Source of the DNA: an uncultured Anaerolineales bacterium
GTDB lineage: Bacteria; Chloroflexota; Anaerolineae; Anaerolineales; Villigracilaceae
DNA length: 43,175 nucleotides
Assembly (NCBI GenBank): GCA_937928015.1
Contig: CALFXA010000210.1
Coordinates: 1-43,175 of the forward strand
Direction: 5' to 3'
Part shown: positions 19,031 to 27,677 of the stretch, in pieces
Layout: each line of letters opens with the position of its first letter
Position numbering within the stretch: the stretch's first letter is position 1
Program-made: the position numbers and the translations under genes
Notes under the pieces: model-generated
What the model was told of the DNA's origin: nothing
Database searches by the model: none
The model's input: only the letters and a program-made list of their open reading frames with translations

Positions 19031-20943
19031 TATAATGCCGCTACAAATTCTCCGGCTGTGGCGAAGCGACTGGCAGGCTCCTTGGCCATCGCCTTCTGGA
19101 TGGCCCGCGCCGTATCTTGCGAGAAGGCGGGCGCCGCCTCGCGGATGTCGGGTGCGGGGGCGGTCATGTGGGCCAGGAGCAACGCGCCAGGCGAATTGCG
19201 TTTGAAAGGCAGCGCGCCCGTCAACATCTGATAAGCCATCACGCCCAGGGCGTAGATGTCCGCGCGGCCGTCCAGTTGACCCGTGGCCTGAATCTGCTCG
19301 GGGGCGATGTAATCGAAGGTGCCGATCACCGCCGACTCGGTGATGTTGGTCATCGCCGTCGGCATCTTGACGATGCCAAAATCGGTCAACACCGCACGCA
19401 ACGTCCCACGGCTGGAATCCAGCATCACATTGGACGGTTTGATGTCGCGATGCACCAGCCCTGCCGCGTGGGCGTAATCCAGCGCCTCGGCAATGTTCAT
19501 CAGGATGGGTCGGGCTACGTCCATGTCCATCCTGCCACCCTGGCGCAACGCATTCGACAGGCTCAAGCCGTTTAGATATTCCATCACCATGAAATACAGG
19601 TTATTCTCGATGCCGTAATCGTACAGGCGCACGATGTTGGGATGCTCCAGGCCTGCCAACGCCTGCGCCTCCCGCTGAAAGCGCTTGCGGAACTGTTCGT
19701 CCTCGGCCAGGTTCGAGAGCAGCACCTTGATCGCCACCTCCCGCCCGTGGGTGGTATCTTCCGCGCGATAGACCTCGGCCATGCCGCCCTTGCCGATCAG
19801 CGAAAGGTTGCTGTAATTGGAAAAGAGCGTCGGCGCCGACAGGGTGGTATCGGTGTCGCCGCTGCCCCTCTTGCGCGGCCCGACGGGCGTCTTGAGGTAG
19901 TCGATGTGGATGTGATAAATGAAGCGGTCCACAAAACGCTGGAGGAATTTGCGGGTCGGCTGGAACAACGCCCCCGCGGCGACGGCGGACACCGTCAAAG
20001 CCAGCGCGGACTGCTGTCCCCCCATCACCGCCGACCATAGGGCGTTGACCAGCAGCAGCACGAATCCGAAGACGGTCACCAGCGCCGCCGTCAGCGCGCC
20101 ATAGACCAGGGCGCGGTTGATGACCAGGTCCACGTCGAAGAGGCGATAACGGGCAATGGCAATGGTCAGCGCAAGCGGGAAGAGCAGGAACAGCCCGATG
20201 CTGAGGAAACGCATCACCACCAGGAAGGCGATCCCTGCGGACGTGGTCTGGTCCTGCAAAGACGGAAAGAGCAGGTATCCCCCGTTGAACAGGATGAACC
20301 AGGCCAGCGGTCCCATCATCCCGATGAACACCATGCGGATATGCTGGCGCTGGCTCGACGTGGCCGCATTGTGATAGCGCAAGACCATCACAACCACCGT
20401 CCCCAAATACCAGAACAGCGACACCATCAAGAAGAGGGGCAGGTTGACAAACTCTCGGCCGATGGGCGAGCCCGGCCAGTAGAAAACAATCATGGTCAGG
20501 AACAGCAACGGGGTCAGGTATTTCAGCCAACGCGGATTGAAGCGCCCATCGGGGTACAGCCATCCCAACAGGACGATGCTGGCTTGTCCCGCCATCAGGA
20601 TCGGGCTGGCCAAAGTCCCGAACTTCTCGCTGGCGGCCAGGTTATTCCCAATGGTAGTCACGCTGATACCGAAGGTCATAATCATGATCGAGAGGAAGAT
20701 GGCAAACCAGTCGTCAGAACGGCGGATGAAGAGCATGACCGCCAGCCCGAAATAGCCAAGTAAAATGTAAATATCGCTGACGATGTCGATGGCGGAGAAG
20801 GTGAGCAGGTTCAGCCCCACCCGCGCGATCTGGCGCAGGAGGTTGGTGTGAACTGCGTCTATAAGCGAAAGCCCGGCAGCAAACGTGTACAGGATATACA
20901 CGACCACCAATACCCAGGCGGCCTGCAACGCGAATCGCAGCAT
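19030..20943 (-). CDS. Membrane-bound eukaryotic-type Ser/Thr protein kinase
   Basis: 637 residues from ATG 20943, chosen because AAGGA sits 7 nt upstream; an ATG at 21006 adds 21 low-complexity residues. The N-terminal half has about nine hydrophobic segments followed by RYRLFDVDLVINRALVYG and LQRFVDRFIYH, a module also known from Chloroflexi histidine kinases. The C-terminal half (residues about 355-637) is a kinase domain: LIGKGGMAEVYRA, VAIKVL (ATP Lys), HRDIKPSNVM, DFGIVK, and TFDYIAPEQ. All catalytic motifs are intact. No extracellular PASTA repeats; the domain order (sensor N-terminal, kinase C-terminal) is the reverse of PknB. It probably senses membrane or external state. A TATACT -10-like box lies at 21015-21020. 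Confidence 0.92.
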   Translation of the reverse strand: MLRFALQAAWVLVVVYILYTFAAGLSLIDAVHTNLLRQIARVGLNLLTFSAIDIVSDIYILLGYFGLAVMLFIRRSDDWFAIFLSIMIMTFGISVTTIGNNLAASEKFGTLASPILMAGQASIVLLGWLYPDGRFNPRWLKYLTPLLFLTMIVFYWPGSPIGREFVNLPLFLMVSLFWYLGTVVVMVLRYHNAATSSQRQHIRMVFIGMMGPLAWFILFNGGYLLFPSLQDQTTSAGIAFLVVMRFLSIGLFLLFPLALTIAIARYRLFDVDLVINRALVYGALTAALVTVFGFVLLLVNALWSAVMGGQQSALALTVSAVAAGALFQPTRKFLQRFVDRFIYHIHIDYLKTPVGPRKRGSGDTDTTLSAPTLFSNYSNLSLIGKGGMAEVYRAEDTTHGREVAIKVLLSNLAEDEQFRKRFQREAQALAGLEHPNIVRLYDYGIENNLYFMVMEYLNGLSLSNALRQGGRMDMDVARPILMNIAEALDYAHAAGLVHRDIKPSNVMLDSSRGTLRAVLTDFGIVKMPTAMTNITESAVIGTFDYIAPEQIQATGQLDGRADIYALGVMAYQMLTGALPFKRNSPGALLLAHMTAPAPDIREAAPAFSQDTARAIQKAMAKEPASRFATAGEFVAAL

Positions 20944-21137
20944 GGGGCGATCCTTGAGCGAGGTATGAGTGGAGGTGGAGGGTGTGACGGGCTTCGAGGT
21001 AATCATGCAAAGTCAAGTATAAAGGATTGTGAAATCTGGAACCTTACGCTCTAATTACGAATCAATTCCCTTAAAGGTTGCGGATAAATCGATGCGCCGA
21101 TAAGGGGATTATCTCGTTCACAATGCCATACCAAAAC

Positions 21138-21166
21138 AAAAGACTCCCTCGGGTTGGGAGTCTTTT
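21138..21166 (-). terminator. Intrinsic terminator of tRNA-Pro
   Basis: An 11-bp perfect stem (21138-21148 with 21156-21166) and 7-nt loop is placed 11 nt after the tRNA 3' end on the - strand; the stem base and the downstream GTTTTGG give the T-rich tail. Confidence 0.75.
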
Positions 21167-21177
21167 CTTACCTTCTG

Positions 21178-21251
21178 TCGGGGTGCCGAGATTTGAACTC
21201 GGGACCTCACGGACCCGAACCGTGCGCTCTACCGGTCTGAGCCACACCCCG
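21178..21251 (-). tRNA. tRNA-Pro (anticodon CGG)
   Basis: 74 nt folding as a full cloverleaf: acceptor CGGGGTG/CACCCCG, D arm GCTC/GAGC, anticodon stem CACGG/CCGTG with loop TTCGGGT (anticodon CGG), 5-nt variable loop AGGTC, T arm CCGAG/CTCGG with TTCAAAT, discriminator A. After the discriminator the genome reads CA, so CCA is not encoded in full and must be added enzymatically. Confidence 0.97.
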
Positions 21252-21263
21252 ATAGCGGACGCG

Positions 21264-21293
21264 ATTATATACCAATAATCGATACTTTGGCAA
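21264..21293 (-). promoter_or_regulatory. Sigma-A type promoter of tRNA-Pro
   Basis: On the - strand, -35 TTGCCA (21288-21293), 18-bp spacer, -10 TATAAT (21264-21269), ending 12 nt before the tRNA 5' end. The match and position make this one of the clearest promoters in the window. Confidence 0.8.
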
Positions 21294-21309
21294 GCCTGAT
21301 TTCCATCAT

Positions 21310-21455
21310 GTGTCATCCTCCCGAAGGACATCGGGACGATGTGAGCGTAGCGGAGGATCTCTGCTACAACGAATGAGATCCTCACCTGCACTGCACCTGC
21401 GGTTTGTACAGGTGCAAGTGTCGGTCGCGGAGAGCGCACTCCCTCAGGATGACAC
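21310..21455. repeat. Nested palindromic dispersed repeat (GTCATCC...GGATGAC type)
   Basis: Outer perfect 10-bp inverted repeat GTGTCATCCT (21310-21319) / AGGATGACAC (21446-21455). Inside it are two further hairpins: 21353-21361 with 21375-21383 (GAGGATCTC/GAGATCCTC) and 21392-21399 with 21409-21416 (TGCACCTG/CAGGTGCA). No ORF. It accounts for the stretch between the tRNA promoter and the lipoprotein gene. Confidence 0.75.
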
Positions 21456-21461
21456 GAATTT

Positions 21462-22361
21462 TTACGGATTCAGCCAGACCTCGCGCGTGTACACGTAGAT
21501 CGGCGCATTCAACACAGGATCCATCTGGCGGATGGAGAGCAGGGCCAGGGTCCGTTCGGTGACCTTGAAGGGTATGGTCGTCGAGAATTCCTGCGGGTCG
21601 ACCCCGTTGAAGTTCAACACGCGCAGACCCGTGACCTTGCCATCAGGCAGAATCAGTTCAAGGAAGACAGGCTCGGTATTGAACGGCCAGTAGGTTCCTG
21701 TGACGGCCAACTCCCCGTCGATGGCTTCGGCCCCATTCATGGGCGCGAAAAAGACCGCGCGTTCGTAGATCATGTTGCCCGCGGGGGTCGGCTCGGTGAC
21801 ACCGGAGGACATCAACACCAGCGGCAGGGAGTTGAGCGCGCGCATACGTCCCTGCTTGTCGCGGGTGCTGATCTGTAACAGGCCCGTCTCGGCGGCGGCG
21901 CGAATCTCGAAGGGAATCTTGTAAACCTTGTACACACCCGAAAGCAGGCGGCTCATGCGGTCCACAACGCGGCCCAACAGACGGCCATCCTCGCCATATA
22001 GGTCCGTCTGGACCACCTCACTCTCGCCTGCCACGATCAGCAATTGAGTTTGCAGCGGCGAGACGTAATGCGACATCGGCCCGGGCGAGAGGAATTGAAT
22101 CTGCGCCAGTGGGATGTTCGGCTGCGGGGTAAAGGTCAACGTGGGAGGCGGCGTGGGCGAGGCAGGCGTCAGCGTGGGGACGGCGGTTTCGGGGACCGGC
22201 GTGGGCGTGAATCCCTCCGCGGTGGCCGTGGAGGCGGCGTTCGCTGTCAGCGCAATAATGGTCGGGACGAGTTCTTCAGGCAACAGCGTGGGAGCGGCCG
22301 TTGGCGCGCAACCAGCCAGAAGCCCGACGAGAGAGAACAGGATGAGTATCTTTCGGAGCAT
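21462..22361 (-). CDS. Surface lipoprotein with Thr/Pro-rich linker, function unknown
   Basis: 299 residues from ATG 22361; a longer in-frame start at 22391 would put ten residues before the signal peptide. MLRKILILFSLVGLLAGC is a lipoprotein signal peptide with Cys18 as the lipidation site. Residues about 50-85 form a T/P/A-rich linker (TPTPVPETAVPTLTPASPTP), typical of Chloroflexi lipoproteins. The remaining 210 residues look all-beta: two strand-rich modules (IQFLSPGPMSHYVSP..., then FFAPMNGAEAIDGELAVTG...), resembling Ig-like domains that begin with the word P-x-x-G. No catalytic motif. It is likely displayed on the outer face of the membrane. No Shine-Dalgarno; see the -10 box at 22369. 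Confidence 0.8.
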   Translation of the reverse strand: MLRKILILFSLVGLLAGCAPTAAPTLLPEELVPTIIALTANAASTATAEGFTPTPVPETAVPTLTPASPTPPPTLTFTPQPNIPLAQIQFLSPGPMSHYVSPLQTQLLIVAGESEVVQTDLYGEDGRLLGRVVDRMSRLLSGVYKVYKIPFEIRAAAETGLLQISTRDKQGRMRALNSLPLVLMSSGVTEPTPAGNMIYERAVFFAPMNGAEAIDGELAVTGTYWPFNTEPVFLELILPDGKVTGLRVLNFNGVDPQEFSTTIPFKVTERTLALLSIRQMDPVLNAPIYVYTREVWLNP

Positions 22362-22368
22362 GGGGCCG

Positions 22369-22374
22369 TTTATA
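22369..22374 (-). promoter_or_regulatory. -10 box of a probably leaderless lipoprotein mRNA
   Basis: TATAAA, preceded by an extended -10 TGA, with exactly 7 nt before ATG 22361 on the - strand. There is no Shine-Dalgarno. The transcript would begin at or next to the start codon. Confidence 0.5.
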
Positions 22375-22378
22375 TCAC

Positions 22379-22415
22379 ACAAGTCCAACAAGTCAGGTCG
22401 ACTTGTTGGACTTGT
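22379..22415. repeat. Perfect 16-bp inverted repeat with 5-nt loop
   Basis: ACAAGTCCAACAAGTC (22379-22394) pairs perfectly with 22400-22415. It lies between the end of the carboxypeptidase gene and the lipoprotein start, both on the - strand. It has no long T tract (followed by GTGTGATATAAA on the - strand), so it is either a terminator without U-tract or a dispersed palindrome, and it sits right behind the lipoprotein -10 box. Confidence 0.7.
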
Positions 22416-22424
22416 TATAGGTTT

Positions 22425-22457
22425 GTCGTTGCGAGGGCGTTGGCCCGAGGCAATCTC
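22425..22457. repeat. Remnant of TTGCGAGG...GGCAATCTC dispersed repeat
   Basis: Contains TTGCGAGGGC-GTTG-GCCCGAGGCAA with GGGC/GCCC pairing and ends in CAATCTCC, words that recur as dispersed repeats in environmental bacteria. It abuts the stop codon of the carboxypeptidase gene. Confidence 0.45.
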
Positions 22458-23960
22458 CTACAGTCCGTACACTTCGCTATATTTCTTCGTCAGGTAGCGG
22501 ACGTACGCAGCGGAGTCGATCTTCGAACCCGTGATCTTTTGGACCAAATCCTGCGGGTCAAACTTGCGGCCGTGGACGTGCAGGTTGGTGCGCAACCAGC
22601 CGAGCAGCGAGTCGAACTTGCCCTTGCGGATCTCGTCATCCAGATGGGGCAGATCCTTGTTGATCTTCTCCCACAACTGGGCCGAGACGATATTGCCGAG
22701 TGCGTAGGTCGAGAAATAGCCGATGGCGCCTCCCGACCAGTGCATATCCTGGAGCACGCCCTGCGCGTCATTGGCAGGCGTGATGCCGAGATAATCGTTC
22801 ATCTTGGCGTTCCAGACCTCGGGCAAATCCTTGACCTCGATGCTGCCTTCAACCATGCCGATCTCCAATTCGAGGCGCAGCATGATGTGCATGTTGTAGG
22901 TGGCCTCATCCGCATTGACGCGGATGAAGGACGGCTCGACCTTGTTGATGGCCTTGTAGAAAGCCTTGAGGCCCACGCCGTCGAGCTGGGCGGGGAAGAG
23001 TTTCTTGAACTGCGGGTAGAAGTGCTCCCAGAAGGCGAAGGAGCGCCCGACCAGGTTTTCCCACATGCGCGACTGCGACTCGTGGATAGCCAGCGAAGCG
23101 CCGCCCATCAGCGGGGTGCGGTCGAATTCCTGTTTGGAACCCAGCTCGTAGAGCGCGTGACCCGTCTCGTGCATGGTGCTGAACAGCATGGCGGTCGGGT
23201 TTTCCTTCTCGAAGCGGGTCGTGATGCGCACATCGTTGACGCTGAAGGTGGTGCAGAACGGATGCGGCGCGCGGTCCTGGCGGCCCTTGGTCCAGTCGTA
23301 GCCGAACTGGGTCGCAATGCCCACGCTGAAGGCATCCATCTTCTTTTCGTTGTATTTGCCATACAGGAAATCGTCCTTCACCTGTTTCGCAGCGGCAATC
23401 TGCTGGAGCAGCTTGACCTGTTTCGGGCGCAGGTTCTCGAAAATGACCTTGACGTCGGCAGTCTTCATGCCAGGTTCGAAGTCATCCAACAGGGTATCGT
23501 AGGGATGCTCGGCAGGCGGGAAGAAGGAGACGTAGCGTTTCGTCAGTTCCACCACCTTCTCAAGGTGCGGGCGGAAGATGGAGAAATCCGATTTCTGGCG
23601 GGCTTCCATCCAGGCGTCGAAGGCCTTGGTGGTGACAATCGCCGACTCAACTACGAACTCAGGCGGGACGAGTTTGGCCTTCTCGTAATCGCGGGCCGTG
23701 ACGCGGATCAGGGCCGCATCATCATCGGCCAGGTCCACGCCTGCGAACTCGGCCTTGAGGTCTTCGAGCAACTGGCCGACCTCGTCAGAGGTGAACTTGA
23801 TCTGCGCCAGTTTGCCCAGCGTGCCAAGCTGATGTCCGCGGGCATCAGAACCGCCCTGCGGCATGTAGGTCTGCTGGTCCCAGCCGAGGACGGCGCCCGC
23901 ATTGCGCAAGTCGGCCACCTCACCCAGAATCTCTTTCAGTTGGTTCAGTTTTTCGCTCAT
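22458..23960 (-). CDS. M32 metallocarboxypeptidase (carboxypeptidase Taq type)
   Basis: 500 residues from ATG 23960, chosen over an in-frame start nine codons earlier because AGGAG lies 5 nt upstream and the protein then starts MSEKLNQLKEILGE. The zinc motif is MHETGHALYELG (HExxH), with the downstream family signatures SLAIHESQSRMWEN (third ligand Glu) and the central VRITTRF. YLGITPANDAQGVLQDMHWS and GGAIGYFSTYALGN, near the C-terminus, are also family-typical. These cytoplasmic enzymes remove C-terminal residues from peptides with broad specificity, except acidic and Pro ends. Length matches the family. Monocistronic on the - strand. Confidence 0.96.
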   Translation of the reverse strand: MSEKLNQLKEILGEVADLRNAGAVLGWDQQTYMPQGGSDARGHQLGTLGKLAQIKFTSDEVGQLLEDLKAEFAGVDLADDDAALIRVTARDYEKAKLVPPEFVVESAIVTTKAFDAWMEARQKSDFSIFRPHLEKVVELTKRYVSFFPPAEHPYDTLLDDFEPGMKTADVKVIFENLRPKQVKLLQQIAAAKQVKDDFLYGKYNEKKMDAFSVGIATQFGYDWTKGRQDRAPHPFCTTFSVNDVRITTRFEKENPTAMLFSTMHETGHALYELGSKQEFDRTPLMGGASLAIHESQSRMWENLVGRSFAFWEHFYPQFKKLFPAQLDGVGLKAFYKAINKVEPSFIRVNADEATYNMHIMLRLELEIGMVEGSIEVKDLPEVWNAKMNDYLGITPANDAQGVLQDMHWSGGAIGYFSTYALGNIVSAQLWEKINKDLPHLDDEIRKGKFDSLLGWLRTNLHVHGRKFDPQDLVQKITGSKIDSAAYVRYLTKKYSEVYGL

Positions 23961-24047
23961 GGGTCTCCTAGTAGATGGAAAGATCACGAACAGTGTTTTG
24001 ATTTTATCGTACTCAAGAACAGTTTACACCCTACTTTGGAAGGGTAT

Positions 24048-24081
24048 AAAAAAAGCAGGTCGCGCCTGGAGCGTGACCTGC
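24048..24081 (-). terminator. Intrinsic terminator of the macAB-like operon
   Basis: An 11-bp stem with one G-T pair (24055-24065 with 24071-24081), 5-nt loop, followed on the - strand by seven T. It begins 7 nt after the permease stop codon. Confidence 0.9.
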
Positions 24082-24087
24082 CTGTCT

Positions 24088-25317
24088 TTACTCGTATCGC
24101 AGCGCCTCGACAGGTTCGAGGCCTGCCGCGCGATTGGCGGGATAGATGCCGAAGAACAAGCCGACCGCCGCCGAGAAGAGCGTAGCCAGTAAAACGGAAT
24201 CCAGCCCGACGCGGGGGTTGAAGACCGTCCCCGTGGCGGCCGCCACCTTCCCGACGATGAAGGCAATCAGCCATCCCAGGCCGATTCCGATCAGGCCGCC
24301 GATGAGACTCAGCAGCGAGGACTCGGTCAGGAACTGGATCAGGATGTCGCGCTTGCGCGCGCCGAGCGCCTTGCGCAGACCGATCTCACGCGTGCGTTCG
24401 GTGACCGAGACCAGCATGATGTTCATGATGCCGATACCGCCCACCAACAACGAGATGGCCGCGATGCCTCCCAGGAAGATGGTCAGCACGCCCGTGATGG
24501 ACGCCGCCGTCGAGAGGAAATCCTGCTGGCTGAAGACGGTGAAATCGTCCGCGCCGATCTCGGTGCGATGACGCTGGCGCAGGATGTCGGAAATCTCCTG
24601 CGTGGCCTGGGGCACCGCCTCTGCGCTGACAGCCTGCACGAAAATCACGTCCACCTGATCGGCATTGGCGCGATGGACCAGGCGGGTTTGCGCGCTGGTC
24701 AACGGGATGATGATCACATCGTCCTGGCTACCGAAGGAACCGCCGCCCTTCGACTCCAACACGCCGATGATGCGGAAGGGTTGGCCCGCGATGCGGATGG
24801 TCTCACCCGTCAGGCCCTCGCGCCGACCGAAGAGTTTGTCCGCCGTATCGGGACCGATCAACGCCACGGAGGCCCGCCCCAGGATGTTTTCCTCGGTCAG
24901 AAGCTCGCCCTCGGTCACGTTCAAATTTCGAACGGGAAAATAGGAAGGCAGCGCACCCGTGATGGTGGTTGTGGTCGTCTCGCCGCCATAGGAAACTTCG
25001 GCATCGGTTTGCAACACGGGCGAGACCGCCGCTACCGAAGGCGCCGCAAAAGGATCGGCCAGCGCGTCGGCATCCTGCAAGGTCAACGGTTTGACGTTGC
25101 GGATGGAGTTGTCCGAGCCGCCGCGAAAGACAAATAGCAAATTGGTGCCGATGCCGCTGATCGAGCCTGTGATACTGTCCTGCGCGCCGTTACCGACGGC
25201 CAGCATGGCGATCACCGCCGCCACGCCGATGACGATGCCCAGCACCGTCAAACCCGAGCGCAGCTTATTGGACATGATGCTTTCCAGGGCTTCGATGATG
25301 GTCTGTGTGAAATTCAT
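24088..25317 (-). CDS. MacB-type ABC transporter permease (FtsX-like)
   Basis: 409 residues. One N-terminal membrane helix after [26 protein letters not shown], a large extracytoplasmic MacB_PCD-type domain (residues about 45-265), then three C-terminal helices of the FtsX domain (starting [31 protein letters not shown]). [20 protein letters not shown] is the coupling segment typical of MacB/LolC/E-type permeases. Without its own ATPase domain it works with the ATP-binding protein encoded just upstream; the start overlaps that gene's stop by ATGA. The system is a mechanotransmission exporter for peptides, lipopeptides or toxic compounds; substrate unknown. Confidence 0.94.
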   Translation of the reverse strand: MNFTQTIIEALESIMSNKLRSGLTVLGIVIGVAAVIAMLAVGNGAQDSITGSISGIGTNLLFVFRGGSDNSIRNVKPLTLQDADALADPFAAPSVAAVSPVLQTDAEVSYGGETTTTTITGALPSYFPVRNLNVTEGELLTEENILGRASVALIGPDTADKLFGRREGLTGETIRIAGQPFRIIGVLESKGGGSFGSQDDVIIIPLTSAQTRLVHRANADQVDVIFVQAVSAEAVPQATQEISDILRQRHRTEIGADDFTVFSQQDFLSTAASITGVLTIFLGGIAAISLLVGGIGIMNIMLVSVTERTREIGLRKALGARKRDILIQFLTESSLLSLIGGLIGIGLGWLIAFIVGKVAAATGTVFNPRVGLDSVLLATLFSAAVGLFFGIYPANRAAGLEPVEALRYE

Positions 25318-25994
25318 GCCGCCTCCAAAAGACCGTCCCGCAAACGGATGACGCGTTGGGTCTGGTCGGCGATACTCGGATCGTGCGTGACGATAATCAG
25401 GGTCGTACCGCGTTCCTTGTTCAGGTTCAGCAGCAGGGCCATGATCTCCTTGCCCACGCGGCTGTCGAGGTTGCCCGTCGGCTCGTCGGCCATGATGATG
25501 GCGGGATCGTTGACGATGGCGCGGGCAATCGCCACACGCTGTTGTTGTCCGCCCGAGAGTTCGGTGGGACGATGGTTCATGCGCTGTTCGAGGCCCACGG
25601 CACGCAGGGCGGCCTCCGCCTTGGCGCGACGTCCTTCCATGAAGCCCGCGTAACGCAGGGGCAGTTCCACATTGAAGGTGGCAGTCTGGCGCGAGAGCAG
25701 GTTGAAACTCTGGAACACGAAGCCAACCTTGCGATTACGCACGCTGGCCAACTGGTCGTCGTTCATCTGCGCCACCGACTCTCCGTCGAGGAAGTATTCT
25801 CCCGAGGTGGGGCGGTCGAGGCAGCCGAGCGTGTTCATGATTGTGGATTTGCCCGAGCCCGAGGGCCCCATGATGGAGACCACCTCCCCGCGCTGGATGG
25901 CGAAGGACACGCCCCGCAGAGCCTGCACCTCCACTTCGCCCATCTTGTAGGTCTTGGTCAGTTCACGGACTTCGATGACGTTATCAGCAGCCAT
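25314..25994 (-). CDS. MacB/LolD-type ABC transporter ATP-binding protein
   Basis: 226 residues. Walker [10 protein letters not shown] (residues 43-51), Q-loop VFQSFNLL, signature LSGGQQQR, Walker [15 protein letters not shown]-loop IIVTHDP. The D-E-P-T-G-N-L-D-S context and the short length are those of the FtsE/LolD/MacB ATPases. Start and the adaptor stop share one base (TAATG), so the three genes of the exporter are translationally coupled. Confidence 0.96.
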   Translation of the reverse strand: MAADNVIEVRELTKTYKMGEVEVQALRGVSFAIQRGEVVSIMGPSGSGKSTIMNTLGCLDRPTSGEYFLDGESVAQMNDDQLASVRNRKVGFVFQSFNLLSRQTATFNVELPLRYAGFMEGRRAKAEAALRAVGLEQRMNHRPTELSGGQQQRVAIARAIVNDPAIIMADEPTGNLDSRVGKEIMALLLNLNKERGTTLIIVTHDPSIADQTQRVIRLRDGLLEAA

Positions 25995-27289
25995 TAGAAC
26001 GGGCCTCCACCGCCGCCCGGTCCCCCCGGGCCGAAGGTGGTCGGCGGATTCAGGATGATCAGGTCACCTTCCTTCAGATCGCCGTCGGCCAGCGCGCTGT
26101 AATTATCGGAGGATTGCCCGAGGCGGATACTCACCGTTACAGGCAGTCCATTGCGTAGAACGTACACCACACGTTTGTTATCCACCACGCGGACCGCGCG
26201 GTTGGGGACCATCAACACATCCTTCAACTCGGTGACGACGATGTTGATGCCTGCCGTCATGCCAGGCTTGACGGCGGGATCGGGATCAGTCAGTTCGACC
26301 GTGACGTCGAAACTGACCACGCCCTGCACGGAGTTACCCGCCTGGCCGACTTCCACCACCTTGCCGTTGTAGGTTTTGTTCAGGATGGCGTCGAAAGTGA
26401 GCGTCACTTGCTGCCCCACCGAGACGGAGTTGATGTCCACCTCGGAGATCTGTACGTCCACCAGGAAATGCGAGAGGTCGTCCACGCGAAAGGCAGTCGT
26501 GCCCGCGCTGACTTGATCCCCGGACAGGGGCTCAGCCTGGGTGACGGTACCCGCAAAGGGGGCAGCGATGCGGGCCATGTTGAGGGTGGCCTGGGCGGCA
26601 TCCACACGCGCCTGAGCCGCCGCCACATCCGCCGAATTGGGACCATCCTTCAGACGGTCATATTCACGCTGGGCATCGTCGAGCTTCGCCTTCTTGAGCG
26701 CCATGTCCTCATCGGCCTTGGCGATGGTCTCGACATCGGCATAGCCCTTGTAATATTTGACCTGGGGAATCCTGCGGCCCGCGATGAAGATATAGGTCAC
26801 CTTTTTCAGGTCGATCTTATCGTTAAGTGACTTACGGTAAGACTCGGCAGTATCGTAATCGTCCTGGGCCTTGCGCAGGTTGATGGCAGCCTGTGCGCGG
26901 GCCGTGTCAGAGGCAAGCAGGTCGTCCAGCGTCTGTTGGGCGTTGATCATGTCTGCTTCGGCCGCGATGATGCTTTGCGGCAGGGAAATTTTCTGCAGGT
27001 TGGCCAACACCTGGTCCTGCTGGACCTGGTCGCCCACCTTCACGTTGACCTTTTCCACAGTGCCATTGGTTTCCCAAGTAAGGACCGCGCTCTGCTGGGC
27101 ACGGACGGTGCCCGTCGCACCGACAGTAGCGGTCAATGTCCCGCGTTTCAGTTTTTCGGTCGTGTACTGCGTGTCGGTGTTCCCGCTGCCGCGTCCAAAG
27201 ATCATATACGCCACAACTACGACCACTGCCGCGACCACGCCGAGGACAATCCACGTCTTGCGGCCGATTTTCGAAAGTCTTTCCTTCAT
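25994..27289 (-). CDS. MacA/HlyD-type efflux adaptor (membrane fusion protein)
   Basis: 431 residues from ATG 27289 (AAGGATGG upstream; an in-frame start 11 codons earlier is less likely). One N-terminal membrane anchor [19 protein letters not shown], then a barrel-sandwich half ([29 protein letters not shown]), a long coiled-coil hairpin (residues about 105-225), the second lipoyl half ([23 protein letters not shown]), beta-barrel and membrane-proximal domains. The C-terminus is Gly/Pro-rich ([12 protein letters not shown]). In a presumably single-membrane Chloroflexi cell the adaptor would gate the MacB exporter without an outer-membrane channel. First gene of the three-gene operon. Confidence 0.92.
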   Translation of the reverse strand: MKERLSKIGRKTWIVLGVVAAVVVVVAYMIFGRGSGNTDTQYTTEKLKRGTLTATVGATGTVRAQQSAVLTWETNGTVEKVNVKVGDQVQQDQVLANLQKISLPQSIIAAEADMINAQQTLDDLLASDTARAQAAINLRKAQDDYDTAESYRKSLNDKIDLKKVTYIFIAGRRIPQVKYYKGYADVETIAKADEDMALKKAKLDDAQREYDRLKDGPNSADVAAAQARVDAAQATLNMARIAAPFAGTVTQAEPLSGDQVSAGTTAFRVDDLSHFLVDVQISEVDINSVSVGQQVTLTFDAILNKTYNGKVVEVGQAGNSVQGVVSFDVTVELTDPDPAVKPGMTAGINIVVTELKDVLMVPNRAVRVVDNKRVVYVLRNGLPVTVSIRLGQSSDNYSALADGDLKEGDLIILNPPTTFGPGGPGGGGGPF

Positions 27290-27310
27290 GGTGCCATCCT
27301 TGAACAAAGT

Positions 27311-27339
27311 ATGAAATTCCACGCCAGGGATACTGTCAA
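27311..27339 (-). promoter_or_regulatory. Candidate promoter of the macAB-like operon
   Basis: On the - strand: perfect -35 TTGACA (27334-27339 on +), 17-bp spacer, weak -10 TTTCAT (27311-27316). The predicted start of transcription is about 15 nt before the adaptor ATG, leaving room for the Shine-Dalgarno. Confidence 0.45.
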
Positions 27340-27496
27340 CTCCATCCGCGCCCTTCTTACAGAGGACGCCAACCAGCGGCTGGCAGTCGAGAGCATGAAA
27401 GCATTTGTGGATTTTAACGCAAATGTATAAGAAAGAAATAAGATACGTATAAATACGGCGAAATGGGCGGACGGTTTCTTGTTCATCCTAAAATTG

Positions 27497-27511
27497 TGAC
27501 GATTGTCGTCA
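27497..27511. promoter_or_regulatory. Candidate operator palindrome TGACGA-TTG-TCGTCA
   Basis: Perfect 6-bp arms with a 3-nt centre in the 388-bp divergent gap between the macAB-like operon (-) and the GltD-like gene (+). TTGGTGAC at 27515-27522 looks like a further half-site. The rest of the gap (27340-27677) contains no ORF I can support. No regulator gene is adjacent. Confidence 0.35.
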
Positions 27512-27594
27512 ACATTGGTGACATTAAAGCCATAGAGCATTTATTTGGTCTTGGGTATCATCATAATCAAGGTTATTAGTAGAGCCAACCAAGA

Positions 27595-27608
27595 TGGACT
27601 TAAGTCCA
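27595..27608. promoter_or_regulatory. Perfect 14-bp palindrome TGGACTTAAGTCCA
   Basis: A self-complementary site 69 bp upstream of the GltD-like start. Its symmetry and position suit a dimeric regulator. A fragment of a dispersed repeat is the alternative. Confidence 0.4.
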
Positions 27609-27677
27609 CCGCCCAAGGATTAGCACGAATCTGGCAGGAGCTTTTGTAAGCGTAATTTATCGTTCGGAGGCGTCGTC

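Noticed and set aside
21178..21251. tRNA-Pro as an integration (att) site
   Set aside because: No integrase gene, no direct repeat of the tRNA 3' end elsewhere in the window.
22044..24185. 713-residue + strand open frame
   Set aside because: It is the antisense shadow of the M32 carboxypeptidase and lipoprotein genes; the - strand proteins have clear motifs and start signals, and the + strand translation has none.
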